64,000 nt of DNA from Sporomusaceae bacterium UBA7701 (GCA_002482545.1 DLGF01000020.1:332584-396583); one strand, 5' to 3'; numbered from the stretch's first letter, positions 55,885 through 63,881 are shown. A program made the numbers and translations. Notes: generated by a model from the sequence alone, not told the origin.

Positions 55885-56784
55885 ATGAACAAGGCATTGT
55901 TAATAGCCTTGCTTGTCGCGTTGCTATGCGCGGGTTGTACGGATAGCAGGGGGGCCTATATCAATTTTGAACGCCTTCAGCCTCTTACCGCACTTCAGCA
56001 CACGAATGATGATGACCAACGACCGCTTCGTATTGCTATAGCAACGGTTATTTCACCAAAAGAGACGATCGAGGACTATCGCAATATTGCCGAGTATATT
56101 TCGCAGCAAATCGGCAGGCCGGCCGTCCTGGTGCAGCGCAAAACATACGAAGAATTAAATATGCTGATGTCCAATGGCGAGGCAGATATAGCATTTATGT
56201 CAACAGGAGCATACTGCGCCTATCGCGGGCTTACAGCGATAGAACTATTGGCAATGGTCGAATATGATAAAAGCACATTTTATGATATGCAAATAATTGT
56301 TCATAAAGATAGTAATATTAACTCGCTTGAAGATTTGCAAGGAAAGGTATTTGCTTTTACTGATCCCTTAAGTTATTCCGGCCATATGGCCGTTTTACAG
56401 CTTCTAATGGAAAAAAACACGCGGCCGGAAAAGTATTTCAGTCGGTATATTTATACTTACAGTCATGATAAATCCATTTGGGCGATTGCCAATAAAGCGG
56501 CAGATGCTGCAAGTATCGATAGCATGATTCTCAATTACGAAGTATCGAATAATAAAGATCTACTCAATCAGATTAGGGTTATTAAAACAATGGGACCCAA
56601 TCCGACTGGTCCGGTGGTCATTAGGGAAAAAATTAATAGTGAACAAAAAGAGCAATTGCGGCAAGTGTTTTTGAATATGCATGAGAGCGCAAGTATTATG
56701 CCTTCATTGCAAGGTTTACTCATTGACCGATTTGTGGTGCCTGACGCCAGTTGTTATCATCCTCTGCAAAAGGTCTATGACTGA
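55885..56784 (+). CDS. PhnD-like substrate-binding lipoprotein
   Basis: A 299-residue lipoprotein. Signal peptide and lipobox in MNKALLIALLVALLCAGC (lipidated Cys at about 18). A periplasmic-binding-protein type 2 domain of the PhnD/SsuA/transferrin family covers about 50-285: LRIAIATVISPKETIEDYRNIAEYISQQIGRP, ADIAFMSTGAYCAY, LEDLQGKVFAFTDPLSYSGH. No ABC permease or ATPase gene is nearby; instead a histidine kinase and regulator follow, so it probably acts as an external sensor subunit. ATG 55885 has TGGAG 7 bases upstream; longer starts at 55798 and 55858 are possible. AT-richer than the left part of the window. Confidence 0.85.
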   Translation: MNKALLIALLVALLCAGCTDSRGAYINFERLQPLTALQHTNDDDQRPLRIAIATVISPKETIEDYRNIAEYISQQIGRPAVLVQRKTYEELNMLMSNGEADIAFMSTGAYCAYRGLTAIELLAMVEYDKSTFYDMQIIVHKDSNINSLEDLQGKVFAFTDPLSYSGHMAVLQLLMEKNTRPEKYFSRYIYTYSHDKSIWAIANKAADAASIDSMILNYEVSNNKDLLNQIRVIKTMGPNPTGPVVIREKINSEQKEQLRQVFLNMHESASIMPSLQGLLIDRFVVPDASCYHPLQKVYD

Positions 56785-56799
56785 ATGGAGGCATAAACC

Positions 56800-58209
56800 A
56801 TGCTATGGTATAAACGAAGCCTATATGCCAAAATCAATCTTATCATCGTAGGAACATTACTATTGTCGATCATCATGCTGATCGTGATGATGCGAGGTGT
56901 CACCCATAAATTAATTGAGAGTCAGTTAAACATCAGAGGTTTTGAAGTTGGCAATTATATAGCGGTTTTGAGTACGAACGATATTTTGCAGGAAGATTAT
57001 TACGCCATATTCGATCGGATTAACAAAGCCAAAGAAAAAAACAATGATGTGCGCTATATTTTAGTAGCCAATTATACAGGCAAAATAATCGCTCACACTT
57101 TTATAAACGGGTTGCCGGAAGGATTGCCGGCAACCGTTGCTGCAAAAAGTATGGAATCATTTACGGTTAATAAGTTCAACAGCAACGAGGGGGTCATTTA
57201 TGAAATTACGGTTCCTGTTGAAAATGGCAATGTAGGTTTTGTGCGGGTGGGTTTGTCCAGCGGGGGAATGCAGCAAATACTCAGCAATACTATTTCCGAA
57301 TTTTCGCTCATGGCAAGTATTTTGTGCATCATTGCGGTAATACTGGCTAGTTGGCAGGTGTCGATCATAATCAGGCCTATTCGTAATTTATCGAAAGCAG
57401 CCGAGGAAATCAAGAATAGTAATTATTCAGTGCGAACCACTTGTCAGAGCGACGATGAAATTGGCATGCTAAGCCAAACGTTTAATGAAATGGCGGCGAC
57501 GCTTAAACAAAAGGAAGATGAAAATAATGATCTTCTCAATGCGCTGCAGGTAAAGGAAGCGAATCGCACGGTCTTGATCAGCAAATTGTTTACAGCCCAG
57601 GAAGATGAGCGCAAACGCATTTCCCGCGAATTGCACGACGGGGCAGGACAGTCGATAACGTCATTACTGGCATATTTGAAGATTTTGTCAACAGAAATTA
57701 GAGGTGATAAACAGCAGTCACTGATAAATTCGGCCCGTGATGTCCTTATCGGTGTTTTGAGTGAATTACGACAGATGGCGGTGGATTTGAGGCCGCCCGC
57801 ATTAGATGATTGGGGATTGGTTGCGGCGATAGAGAAGTATCTTGATAACAACCTAACCATCCATAATATTAAATTTGTCTTTGCAACAAGTCATCAACAT
57901 ATTGAATTGCCAGATTCCGTAGTATTAGCGTTATACCGAATTTTCCAGGAAGCGATAAGCAATATCATACGGCATTCCGGTGCAACAACCGTACAGGTTG
58001 AACTAATCAGCGTAACCGGGCAAGTAAAACTGATTATTTCAGACAATGGCTGCGGTTTTTCCAACGAATCGCTGGCTTCCGCCCGAGAACAAAACCGGTT
58101 AGGACTTTTTGGCATGCAGGAACGGATAGAATTATTGAACGGCAGTCTTGATATCCAATCAGCTGTTGACATAGGTACAAAAATAACAATTATTATACCG
58201 ACGGAATAG
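56800..58209 (+). CDS. Sensor histidine kinase (HisKA_3, NarX/DegS class)
   Basis: A 469-residue membrane kinase. TM1 at about 11-33, an extracytoplasmic sensor domain at about 34-172, TM2 at about 173-198 and HAMP at about 199-252 (RPIRNLSKAAEEIKNSNYSVRT). A coiled coil leads to the HisKA_3 dimer domain with ERKRISRELHDGAGQ (phospho-acceptor H279). The ATPase domain shows FQEAISNIIRHS, ISDNGCGF and RLGLFGMQERIELL. ATG behind TGGAGG, 15 bp after the lipoprotein gene. It should work with the PhnD-like protein and the NarL-type regulator that follows. Confidence 0.93.
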   Translation: MLWYKRSLYAKINLIIVGTLLLSIIMLIVMMRGVTHKLIESQLNIRGFEVGNYIAVLSTNDILQEDYYAIFDRINKAKEKNNDVRYILVANYTGKIIAHTFINGLPEGLPATVAAKSMESFTVNKFNSNEGVIYEITVPVENGNVGFVRVGLSSGGMQQILSNTISEFSLMASILCIIAVILASWQVSIIIRPIRNLSKAAEEIKNSNYSVRTTCQSDDEIGMLSQTFNEMAATLKQKEDENNDLLNALQVKEANRTVLISKLFTAQEDERKRISRELHDGAGQSITSLLAYLKILSTEIRGDKQQSLINSARDVLIGVLSELRQMAVDLRPPALDDWGLVAAIEKYLDNNLTIHNIKFVFATSHQHIELPDSVVLALYRIFQEAISNIIRHSGATTVQVELISVTGQVKLIISDNGCGFSNESLASAREQNRLGLFGMQERIELLNGSLDIQSAVDIGTKITIIIPTE

Positions 58210-58220
58210 GTGAGTTTGTC

Positions 58221-58871
58221 ATGGAAAAAATAAAAGTGATTATAGCCGATGATCATGCTATCCTGCGTACAGGCTTAAAACTGATGCTAGGGCTGGACAA
58301 CTCCATTGATGTCGTTGGTGAAGTAAGCAGCGGCGAAGAATTGCTTGTTTTATTGGAATCGGCGACAGCCGACGTGTTGATTTTGGACTTGTCACTGCCA
58401 GGCATGAATGGGGTAGACGTAATTTATGAAATCAAAAACAGAGGGCATCTGATCCATATCTTGGTGCTGACCATGCATACCGAGGAACAGTACATAAAAG
58501 CTGCGATGAACGCTGGCGCCTTGGGCTATGTAAATAAAAGCGCCTTTGATACCGAGTTGCTGTCAGCAATCAAGAGTGTGGCGAAGGGCAAACTGTATTT
58601 AAATAGCAATCACGCCTTACTACTGGTAAATTCCTTGCTTCACAACAACACCAAGGAAACCGATTCATATACGTTGCTGAGCGGCAGAGAACGCGAAGTT
58701 ATGCGTTTATTAGTCCACGGATATTCATTGGCAGAGATTGCAAATTTGTTAAGTCTTAGTATCAAGACGGTCGACACATATAAAACGCGAATCATGACCA
58801 AACTCGGCATTACAAAGAAGAGTGAATTAGTGCAATATGCGCTGAGGCATGGTTTATTGGCTCAGAAATAA
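58221..58871 (+). CDS. NarL/FixJ-family response regulator
   Basis: A 216-residue regulator. The receiver domain covers about 3-120, with D56 in LILDLSLPGMNG, conserved T in VLTMHT and K in VNKSAF. A LuxR-type helix-turn-helix lies at about 148-210 (LSGREREVMRLLVHGYSLAEIANLLSLSIKTVDTYKTRIMTKLG, split over two helices). It follows the kinase by 11 bp. The likely target is the convergent carrier-phosphatase operon, where an inverted repeat lies upstream of the carrier gene (61261-61293). Confidence 0.93.
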   Translation: MEKIKVIIADDHAILRTGLKLMLGLDNSIDVVGEVSSGEELLVLLESATADVLILDLSLPGMNGVDVIYEIKNRGHLIHILVLTMHTEEQYIKAAMNAGALGYVNKSAFDTELLSAIKSVAKGKLYLNSNHALLLVNSLLHNNTKETDSYTLLSGREREVMRLLVHGYSLAEIANLLSLSIKTVDTYKTRIMTKLGITKKSELVQYALRHGLLAQK

Positions 58872-58883
58872 GAAACCAGCGTA

Positions 58884-58917
58884 AAAATAAGAACGGGTCA
58901 TTCTTAATAACCCGTTC
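58884..58917 (-). terminator. Terminator between converging operons
   Basis: GAACGGGT/ACCCGTTC stem. On the minus strand it is followed by TTATTTTTA, so it fits the carrier-phosphatase operon best. It may also stop the regulator transcript. Confidence 0.75.
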
Positions 58918-58928
58918 CTGCCGTTAAA

Positions 58929-59732
58929 TTATTTGTCTCGTAAAGCGGCGGTAAGTTCACGCACACTTTCAAAAATATAATCAGGCTGAACCTCTGAATG
59001 GGCCAAATCCATTTTTTTCGTTTCGCCGCTCAAGACCAATATGCCACAAATACCTGCGTTCCTGGCCAGCTTTATATCGGTGTACAACCGATCGCCGACC
59101 ATAGCCGTTTCCTCCCGCCGGCAATTGAGTTTTGCCATCAATACATCAATGATTTCAGGATAGGGTTTGCCGATGATTTTGGCCTTTTTCCCTGTTGAAG
59201 CGTAAATTAATTCCAAGATGGCTCCTACATCGGGTATATAGCCTGACCGTTCATCGGTTGGACAGTTAATATCGGGGTGAGTGGCAATGAGGGGCACACC
59301 TTCACGAATCAGATGACAAGCCTCTGTCAATTTGGCATAAGTCAAGGTCTGATCAAAGCCTAATACTACAAAATCGGGGACCGAAGCAGTCAAGGTAAAG
59401 CCGTGCGATAAAAATTCCTGCTCTAAATCCGCTGTGCCCAACAGGAAAATGCGGGCATTAGGGTTACTTGCCTTAATGTATAATGCAGTAGCTTCGCCGG
59501 AGGTTAAAATTTGATCAACTTTGGCCGCAAGACCGAGCGCTTGCAGTTTATTAACATAGCTTTGTTTGTTTTTGGAGGAATTGTTGGTCAGAAAAACATA
59601 CTTTCGCCCGGCAGCCGCAAGATAGTCCAGAAACTCTTTTGCGCCTGGCAAGAGCTTGTTTCCCAAGTAAATTGTTCCATCCATATCCAAGGCAAAGTAC
59701 ATCAATTTTTGTAAAATCGCGGAACTTTTCAT
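58929..59732 (-). CDS. HAD-IIA family phosphatase (NagD/AraL-like)
   Basis: A 267-residue hydrolase. HAD motifs: D16-x-D18-G-T (ALDMDGTIYLGN), LTNNSSKNK, K in GKPYPEI, and MVGDRLYTDIKLARNAG. The C2A cap of HAD-IIA enzymes lies in between (about 80-180). Relatives dephosphorylate sugar phosphates, glycerol 3-phosphate, phosphoglycolate or 4-nitrophenyl phosphate; the specific substrate is not readable. ATG behind GAGGAGTCG. It lies 58 bp after the carrier gene on the same strand, so it could act on imported phosphate esters (inference). Confidence 0.9.
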   Translation of the reverse strand: MKSSAILQKLMYFALDMDGTIYLGNKLLPGAKEFLDYLAAAGRKYVFLTNNSSKNKQSYVNKLQALGLAAKVDQILTSGEATALYIKASNPNARIFLLGTADLEQEFLSHGFTLTASVPDFVVLGFDQTLTYAKLTEACHLIREGVPLIATHPDINCPTDERSGYIPDVGAILELIYASTGKKAKIIGKPYPEIIDVLMAKLNCRREETAMVGDRLYTDIKLARNAGICGILVLSGETKKMDLAHSEVQPDYIFESVRELTAALRDK

Positions 59733-59790
59733 AACGACTCCTCGGCATACGGCATTCTTACCCGGATATACGATATGGGGCTAATCAAGT

Positions 59791-61152
59791 CTATGCCTCA
59801 TCTTCGCAAGCTTTTACATTCCAAACAAGAGCTGCCAGTACTAAGGAAGCGACGGCAGCGCCAACCCAGAAATCGCCGGCAAGTGCAAAGTCATACACCT
59901 TTTTGCCATTAACAATGGTCATGTGAGCGTTAATCAAATAGCCGCTGACCACTTCCTGCAGCGCCGCGCCGAAGTAACTGAGTAAGCCGATCATTCCCAT
60001 CGCTGCGCCGGTGGCCCGCTTAGGGCAAATATCAACGGCCATCAAGCCGCCAAGGTAGCAAACCAGTGCGCCCATGGTGAACCCATAAACACACATGTTG
60101 ATCATATCGGTTGTAAGATTAGCGGGTGCCCATAAGAAGGCGGCAATGGAACCGGCATATAGGATGCCGTAAATCAAGGCGGGGATATTGCGTTTATGAT
60201 TAAAAAATTTATCAGATACCAAACCGCAGGTAAGAGCACCAAAAATACCGGCAAACTGCATAACGCTCAAAACACCGCTGGCGCCAAGCGTAGTATAGCC
60301 TTTGGCTTCAGTCAGATAAATGATTCCCCAGCTTTCAATTGCATAGCGCGCGATGTAGCAACAAAGACTCGACAGGCCAAGAATCCATACGGCGGGGCGT
60401 TTAACAACAGACCATTGCAATGAAGAAACTGATTTACTTTTTTCTATTTCCACCGTTTTAGCGGCGCCGTCTTTTTTTAATTTTTCAACATTCGGCAGAC
60501 CATAGGTTTCCGGACGATCGTGCATGAAGAAATAGATCAGGATGGAACCAATCAGACAGAAAACACCAGGCATGATGAAGCCCATGTGCCAACTGTAAGC
60601 AGTTACAATGGTAGCTGTCGCGACATAGGTAAAAGCAGCGCCGAGATTGTGGCTCGTAAACCAAATACCGTAATAGGTTCCACGTTCTTTATTGCTAAAC
60701 CATTGATTTAATGCAACGATGCACGGGCCGGCGCCAAAAGACTGGAACCAGCCGTTAATCCCCCATAGCACCACTAGCGGAACGAACTGGTTGCAAAAAC
60801 CCATCAACACGGTTACAATCGACGAAATAAATAGGCCAAGGGCAAAGAAGCGTTTGTTGTTCATCCGGTCAGCTAAAAAGCTATTCGTAAACTTGCCTAG
60901 GCCATAGGTGACAAAAAAAACTGACCCCATAACCCCTAAATCTTGTGCGTTTAAGATGCCGGAGGCCATAATAGGCTTTTTAATAACCGAAAAATTGAGG
61001 CGCAGTACGTAAAAAAGGGCATACCCCAGCGTTATGGAGGTGAAAACCTGCCAGCGTCTCCTATTAAATTCCTTCGCAATTACGTCGCCATTCTCCGACA
61101 TTAACGGTTTGTCTTGGCCGGTTGCGAACACTTTCCAAAACAGATCTAACAT
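59791..61152 (-). CDS. Organophosphate:phosphate antiporter-type MFS carrier
   Basis: A 453-residue major-facilitator protein with 12 membrane segments. The N-terminal part (RRRWQVFTSITLGYALFYVLRLNFSVIKKPIM) and WGINGWFQSFGAGPCIVALNQWFSNKERGTYYGIW follow the OPA family (GlpT, UhpT, UhpC, PgtP), importers of glycerol 3-phosphate, hexose phosphates or phosphoglycerate in exchange for phosphate. ATG 61152 follows GCGAGGTATAATT; a TTG 24 bp upstream lacks a ribosome binding site. Sequence alone does not fix the substrate, and a UhpC-like sensor role is possible. Confidence 0.88.
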   Translation of the reverse strand: MLDLFWKVFATGQDKPLMSENGDVIAKEFNRRRWQVFTSITLGYALFYVLRLNFSVIKKPIMASGILNAQDLGVMGSVFFVTYGLGKFTNSFLADRMNNKRFFALGLFISSIVTVLMGFCNQFVPLVVLWGINGWFQSFGAGPCIVALNQWFSNKERGTYYGIWFTSHNLGAAFTYVATATIVTAYSWHMGFIMPGVFCLIGSILIYFFMHDRPETYGLPNVEKLKKDGAAKTVEIEKSKSVSSLQWSVVKRPAVWILGLSSLCCYIARYAIESWGIIYLTEAKGYTTLGASGVLSVMQFAGIFGALTCGLVSDKFFNHKRNIPALIYGILYAGSIAAFLWAPANLTTDMINMCVYGFTMGALVCYLGGLMAVDICPKRATGAAMGMIGLLSYFGAALQEVVSGYLINAHMTIVNGKKVYDFALAGDFWVGAAVASLVLAALVWNVKACEDEA

Positions 61153-61260
61153 AATTATACCTCGCTTTCTGTGCAATTTTCAGTAACGTCAAGGTTAGTC
61201 ATGAATAGGCGGATATCACCAACCTTTCGCACAAAATAAATCTTTTCTAAAAATTTACCT

Positions 61261-61293
61261 GTTTAAATTATTGCACTATTGCAATTATTAAAC
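61261..61293. promoter_or_regulatory. Imperfect inverted repeat upstream of the carrier gene
   Basis: Outer arms GTTTAA and TTAAAC enclose inner TTGCA...TTGCAA, the halves offset by one base. It lies about 110 bp upstream of the carrier start, where an activator such as the NarL-type regulator could bind. No second copy was found upstream of the lipoprotein gene. The 306 bp from 61153 to 61458 otherwise hold only AT-rich sequence and one hairpin. Confidence 0.4.
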
Positions 61294-61333
61294 TATCAGA
61301 TAAAATCCGAATTGTTGTAGGATATTTAGGCAT

Positions 61334-61358
61334 AAAAAAGCAAGCGACCGGCCGCTTG
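61334..61358 (-). terminator. Hairpin CAAGCG/CGCTTG with minus-strand T run
   Basis: CAAGCG-ACCGGC-CGCTTG. On the minus strand it is followed by CTTTTTTATG, so it could stop leftward transcription before the carrier promoter. No leftward gene is known to its right. Confidence 0.5.
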
Positions 61359-61458
61359 TCCATAGAAACATTGGCCCCAAATGGCGTGTCGGCATTGTGC
61401 TGCTCCTGGTTCAAGCCGCTTCGCTACAGCGCAAAAAGGCCGGGAAAGGGAAGGTTAT

Positions 61459-62292
61459 ATGATCACTCAGCTGGCACAACGTGAGATATTGTGCAAGTCC
61501 GCCCTGAACAAGACCGGGATTCCGAGCTTTGATTATTGCATGAATCCTTACGGAGGCTGTACTCATGCCTGTATCTACTGTTACGCTTCATTTATGTGCC
61601 GTTTCACCGGCCATAAAGAGAAGTGGGGCGAGTTCCTGGATGTTAAAGTAAATATGCCCGATGTCCTGGCTAAACAGCTGAGCGGCCGGCGGATGCAACC
61701 AGAAGGCAAGGTCTTGTTGGGCTCGGTAACCGATGCCTATCAACCGGCCGAAGCCCGTTATCAAATCACTCGGTCCATTCTGAATGTCTTAGTTGGTTAT
61801 CCGCAACTGGAAGTTCACATTTTAACCAAGTCGGACCTGGTTCAGAGGGACCTGCCGCTGCTGCGTCAACTACGGGCGTGTGAGGTCGGGTTTACGATCA
61901 CTACGATGGATCAAAACATTACCCGCTGGCTCGAGCCGGGCGCATCGCCACCGCAACTCCGCCTAGCCGTTGCCGGGCAATTGATTAAATCCGACATTCC
62001 GGTATGGATTTTTATCGCCCCGCTTTTGCCGGGATTAACGGACACAGAGGAGTCTTTGACCACACTGTTTCATACCCTCCATGCGACTGGCATCAGGGAA
62101 ATACGGCTGGATTACCTTAACCCTTATCCTGCCGTCACACAACGGTTAAAAAATGCCTACCGACGGTATTTTCCTAAGGCATTGCCTGCATTGGAGGAAT
62201 ATCTGCGCCGACCGGGAAGTTACCGGGATGAAACTGCGTTCCTTCTTCGCCAGCTTCAAAATAGCAAATTCCAAAACATTCAGCGCACATAA
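61459..62292 (+). CDS. Radical SAM protein, SPL-related
   Basis: A 277-residue radical-SAM enzyme. Cluster motif C34-x3-C38-x2-C41 (CTHACIYCYA), preceded by FDYCMNPYGG. Further blocks: LLGSVTDAYQPAE, LEVHILTKSDLVQRDLPLL and IFIAPLLPGLTDTEE. It belongs to the group often labelled spore photoproduct lyase-like or Rv2578c-like. It is shorter than true spore photoproduct lyase (about 340), lacks an obvious DNA-binding N-terminus, and no SPL-type repair function can be claimed. ATG 61459 follows GGGAAGG; an ORF extension to 61381 is not supported by a ribosome binding site. Confidence 0.85.
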   Translation: MITQLAQREILCKSALNKTGIPSFDYCMNPYGGCTHACIYCYASFMCRFTGHKEKWGEFLDVKVNMPDVLAKQLSGRRMQPEGKVLLGSVTDAYQPAEARYQITRSILNVLVGYPQLEVHILTKSDLVQRDLPLLRQLRACEVGFTITTMDQNITRWLEPGASPPQLRLAVAGQLIKSDIPVWIFIAPLLPGLTDTEESLTTLFHTLHATGIREIRLDYLNPYPAVTQRLKNAYRRYFPKALPALEEYLRRPGSYRDETAFLLRQLQNSKFQNIQRT

Positions 62293-62487
62293 TTATTATC
62301 AAGGCCAACGCCGTTAAGGCGCCTTCATTAGAAGTTGCCCTGTCGATTATTTGAGACATAAATGTGAATTAGAAATTAATTTCGCCGACCGAGAAGAGCC
62401 CGAATTATTGTTATGAAAATAAGCCGCCTTACGGAGCGCCGCCTTAGCCCGACTCAGCCTCTCCGGCAAATATATGACGCTTCTAGG
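62293..62487. other. Gene-free stretch with a GC-rich hairpin
   Basis: No gene seen. A GC-rich segment (62430-62467) can fold through CGGAG/CTCCG and GCC/GGC pairs. It precedes the terminator at 62488; the rest is AT-rich and featureless. The remaining interval 62524-62691, before hemerythrin, holds the small palindrome CGAATAATTCG and no clear promoter. Confidence 0.4.
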
Positions 62488-62523
62488 AAAAAGCAATTAA
62501 GGATCTTAGTTGCTTTTTTTTTT
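62488..62523 (+). terminator. Terminator upstream of hemerythrin
   Basis: AAAAAGCAATTAAG, GAT loop, CTTAGTTGCTTTTT with one G-U pair and a T run of 10 or more. It could end the radical-SAM transcript or act as an attenuator in a leader. Confidence 0.85.
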
Positions 62524-62691
62524 GCATCATAATCACTGCTTTTTCGGCAATGTTAATGGCAAAATTTGGCCTGACGGGAGGGATTTTGTAGGAATAAATC
62601 GAATAATTCGGTATACGGAACTTCTTTGCGAGTTCATGATTCCGGATGATTGCGGATGAACGGCACGAGATAAATAATAGGGAGGTTTATT

Positions 62692-63084
62692 ATGATCCAG
62701 TGGTCGGAAGAATACCGCCTCGGCCTTCATAGCATTGATGAACAGCATAAATACCTGTTCGCAATAGCTAACAAAGCCTATGAGCTTCTCAAAAATGATC
62801 TTCGCCTCGATAAGTACGATCAAATCCTTGAAATTCTGGATGAACTGACAGATTATACGGCTGTTCACTTTAAAGAAGAAGAACAATATATGGCCAACAT
62901 CAACTATCCAAAACTGCTTTCCCATAAAGTTCAACACGCCGACTTCATTGAAAAAATCAGCAATATTGATTTGAACAAGGTGGACGACGATCAAGATAAA
63001 TATCTCCTTGACCTGCTCGATTTTTTTGCCGAGTGGCTGTTAAATCATATTTTAAAGACCGACAGGATGTATGTGCCGAAGTAA
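62692..63084 (+). CDS. Bacteriohemerythrin
   Basis: A 130-residue four-helix di-iron protein that binds oxygen reversibly or senses it. All ligand motifs are present: IDEQHK (H19), HFKEEEQYM (His and Glu), HKVQHADF (two His) and the C-terminal NHILKTD (His and Asp). ATG behind AATAGGGAGG. Stand-alone protein without a methyl-accepting or GGDEF domain. In an anaerobe it would serve oxygen scavenging or delivery. Own terminator follows. Confidence 0.94.
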   Translation: MIQWSEEYRLGLHSIDEQHKYLFAIANKAYELLKNDLRLDKYDQILEILDELTDYTAVHFKEEEQYMANINYPKLLSHKVQHADFIEKISNIDLNKVDDDQDKYLLDLLDFFAEWLLNHILKTDRMYVPK

Positions 63085-63118
63085 CATCCACCCCGGAAAG
63101 AACCAACGGTAGGTTTAA

Positions 63119-63148
63119 GCCGAGGCCGAACCTCGGCCTGCGTTTTTA
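63119..63148 (+). terminator. Terminator after hemerythrin
   Basis: GCCGAGG, CCGAA loop, CCTCGGC, then CTGCGTTTTTATT. It separates hemerythrin from the tRNA promoter. Confidence 0.8.
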
Positions 63149-63165
63149 TTGGGACAAATTACAAG

Positions 63166-63194
63166 TTGACCATCAATCCATGCCCTGCTATAAT
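63166..63194 (+). promoter_or_regulatory. Upstream promoter of the tRNA cluster
   Basis: TTGACC, 17-base spacer, TATAAT: near-consensus sigma-A promoter. The leader between it and the first tRNA (about 145 bases) contains small hairpins (GTCCC/GGGAC, CAGCC/GGCTG). Confidence 0.85.
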
Positions 63195-63299
63195 ATCTTC
63201 TTGTCCCAGGGAGACCGGGACACGATCGCGGCAGCCTGAGTCCTGCCCCGCTACCCGACCGGCAATGGGCTGGCAAAACATACATGTAGACATAATGTA

Positions 63300-63308
63300 T
63301 GCTATAAT
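63300..63308 (+). promoter_or_regulatory. Second, extended -10 promoter of the tRNA cluster
   Basis: TGC-TATAAT is an extended -10 without a -35 match, 39 bp before tRNA-Asn. Together with the upstream site it would give tandem promoters. Confidence 0.5.
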
Positions 63309-63346
63309 AGATTTCTGCTCAAGGCGAGCAAGACAAAACAAAATAT

Positions 63347-63422
63347 TCCTCGATAGCTCAGTTGGTAGAGCAATCGGCTGTTAACCGATCGGTCGTAGGT
63401 TCGAGTCCTACTCGAGGAGCCA
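63347..63422 (+). tRNA. tRNA-Asn (GTT)
   Basis: Acceptor TCCTCGA/TCGAGGA, anticodon loop CTGTTAA with GTT, T loop TTCGAGT, encoded CCA. First gene of the cluster. Confidence 0.96.
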
Positions 63423-63427
63423 TGCAT

Positions 63428-63503
63428 GACCCACTAGCTCAGTTGGTAGAGCACCTGACTTTTAATCAGGGTGTCGATGGTTCGAGTCCATCGTGGGTCA
63501 CCA
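63428..63503 (+). tRNA. tRNA-Lys (TTT)
   Basis: Acceptor GACCCAC/GTGGGTC, anticodon loop CTTTTAA with TTT, encoded CCA. 5 bp after tRNA-Asn. Confidence 0.96.
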
Positions 63504-63508
63504 ATCAA

Positions 63509-63584
<76 letters not shown>

Positions 63585-63617
63585 TTCCGTCTTCGACGGC
63601 AGTAATCTTTCAACAAT

Positions 63618-63666
63618 ACAGAAACGGCGCTTCAACAACAAAACCACGAGGAACAGGAACTGGATC
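63618..63666 (+). repeat. 49-bp dispersed repeat, copy A
   Basis: Matches 46 of 49 bases with the complement of 17466-17514. It occupies the unusually long spacer between tRNA-Val and tRNA-Asp (other spacers are 5-8 bp). It is flanked by two similar 18-base segments (TTCCGTCTTCGACGGCAG at 63586 and TTCCGTCCTCGACAGCAC at 63673, 15 of 18 identical). Confidence 0.8.
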
Positions 63667-63716
63667 CCTACCTTCCGTCCTCGACAGCACGAATCCATGA
63701 TAACACAACCACATAC

Positions 63717-63793
63717 GGCCCCGTGGTGTAGTGGTCTAACATGCCGCCCTGTCACGGCGGAGATCGACGGTTCAAATCCGTTCGGGGTCGCCA
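63717..63793 (+). tRNA. tRNA-Asp (GTC)
   Basis: Acceptor GGCCCCG/CGGGGTC with one G-U pair, anticodon loop CTGTCAC with GTC, encoded CCA. Confidence 0.96.
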
Positions 63794-63798
63794 TTCAA

Positions 63799-63873
63799 GC
63801 GGAAGTAGCTCAGTGGTAGAGCATCGCCTTGCCAAGGCGAGGGTCGCGAGTTCGAATCTCGTCTTCCGCTCCA
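63799..63873 (+). tRNA. tRNA-Gly (GCC)
   Basis: Acceptor GCGGAAG/CTTCCGC, anticodon loop TTGCCAA with GCC, short D loop, encoded CCA. Confidence 0.96.
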
Positions 63874-63881
63874 ATTTATTC

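Noticed and set aside
55387..62300. Integrative element with attL/attR at tRNA-Pro
   Set aside because: No integrase and no second copy of the tRNA 3' end found on reading to 62.3 kb.
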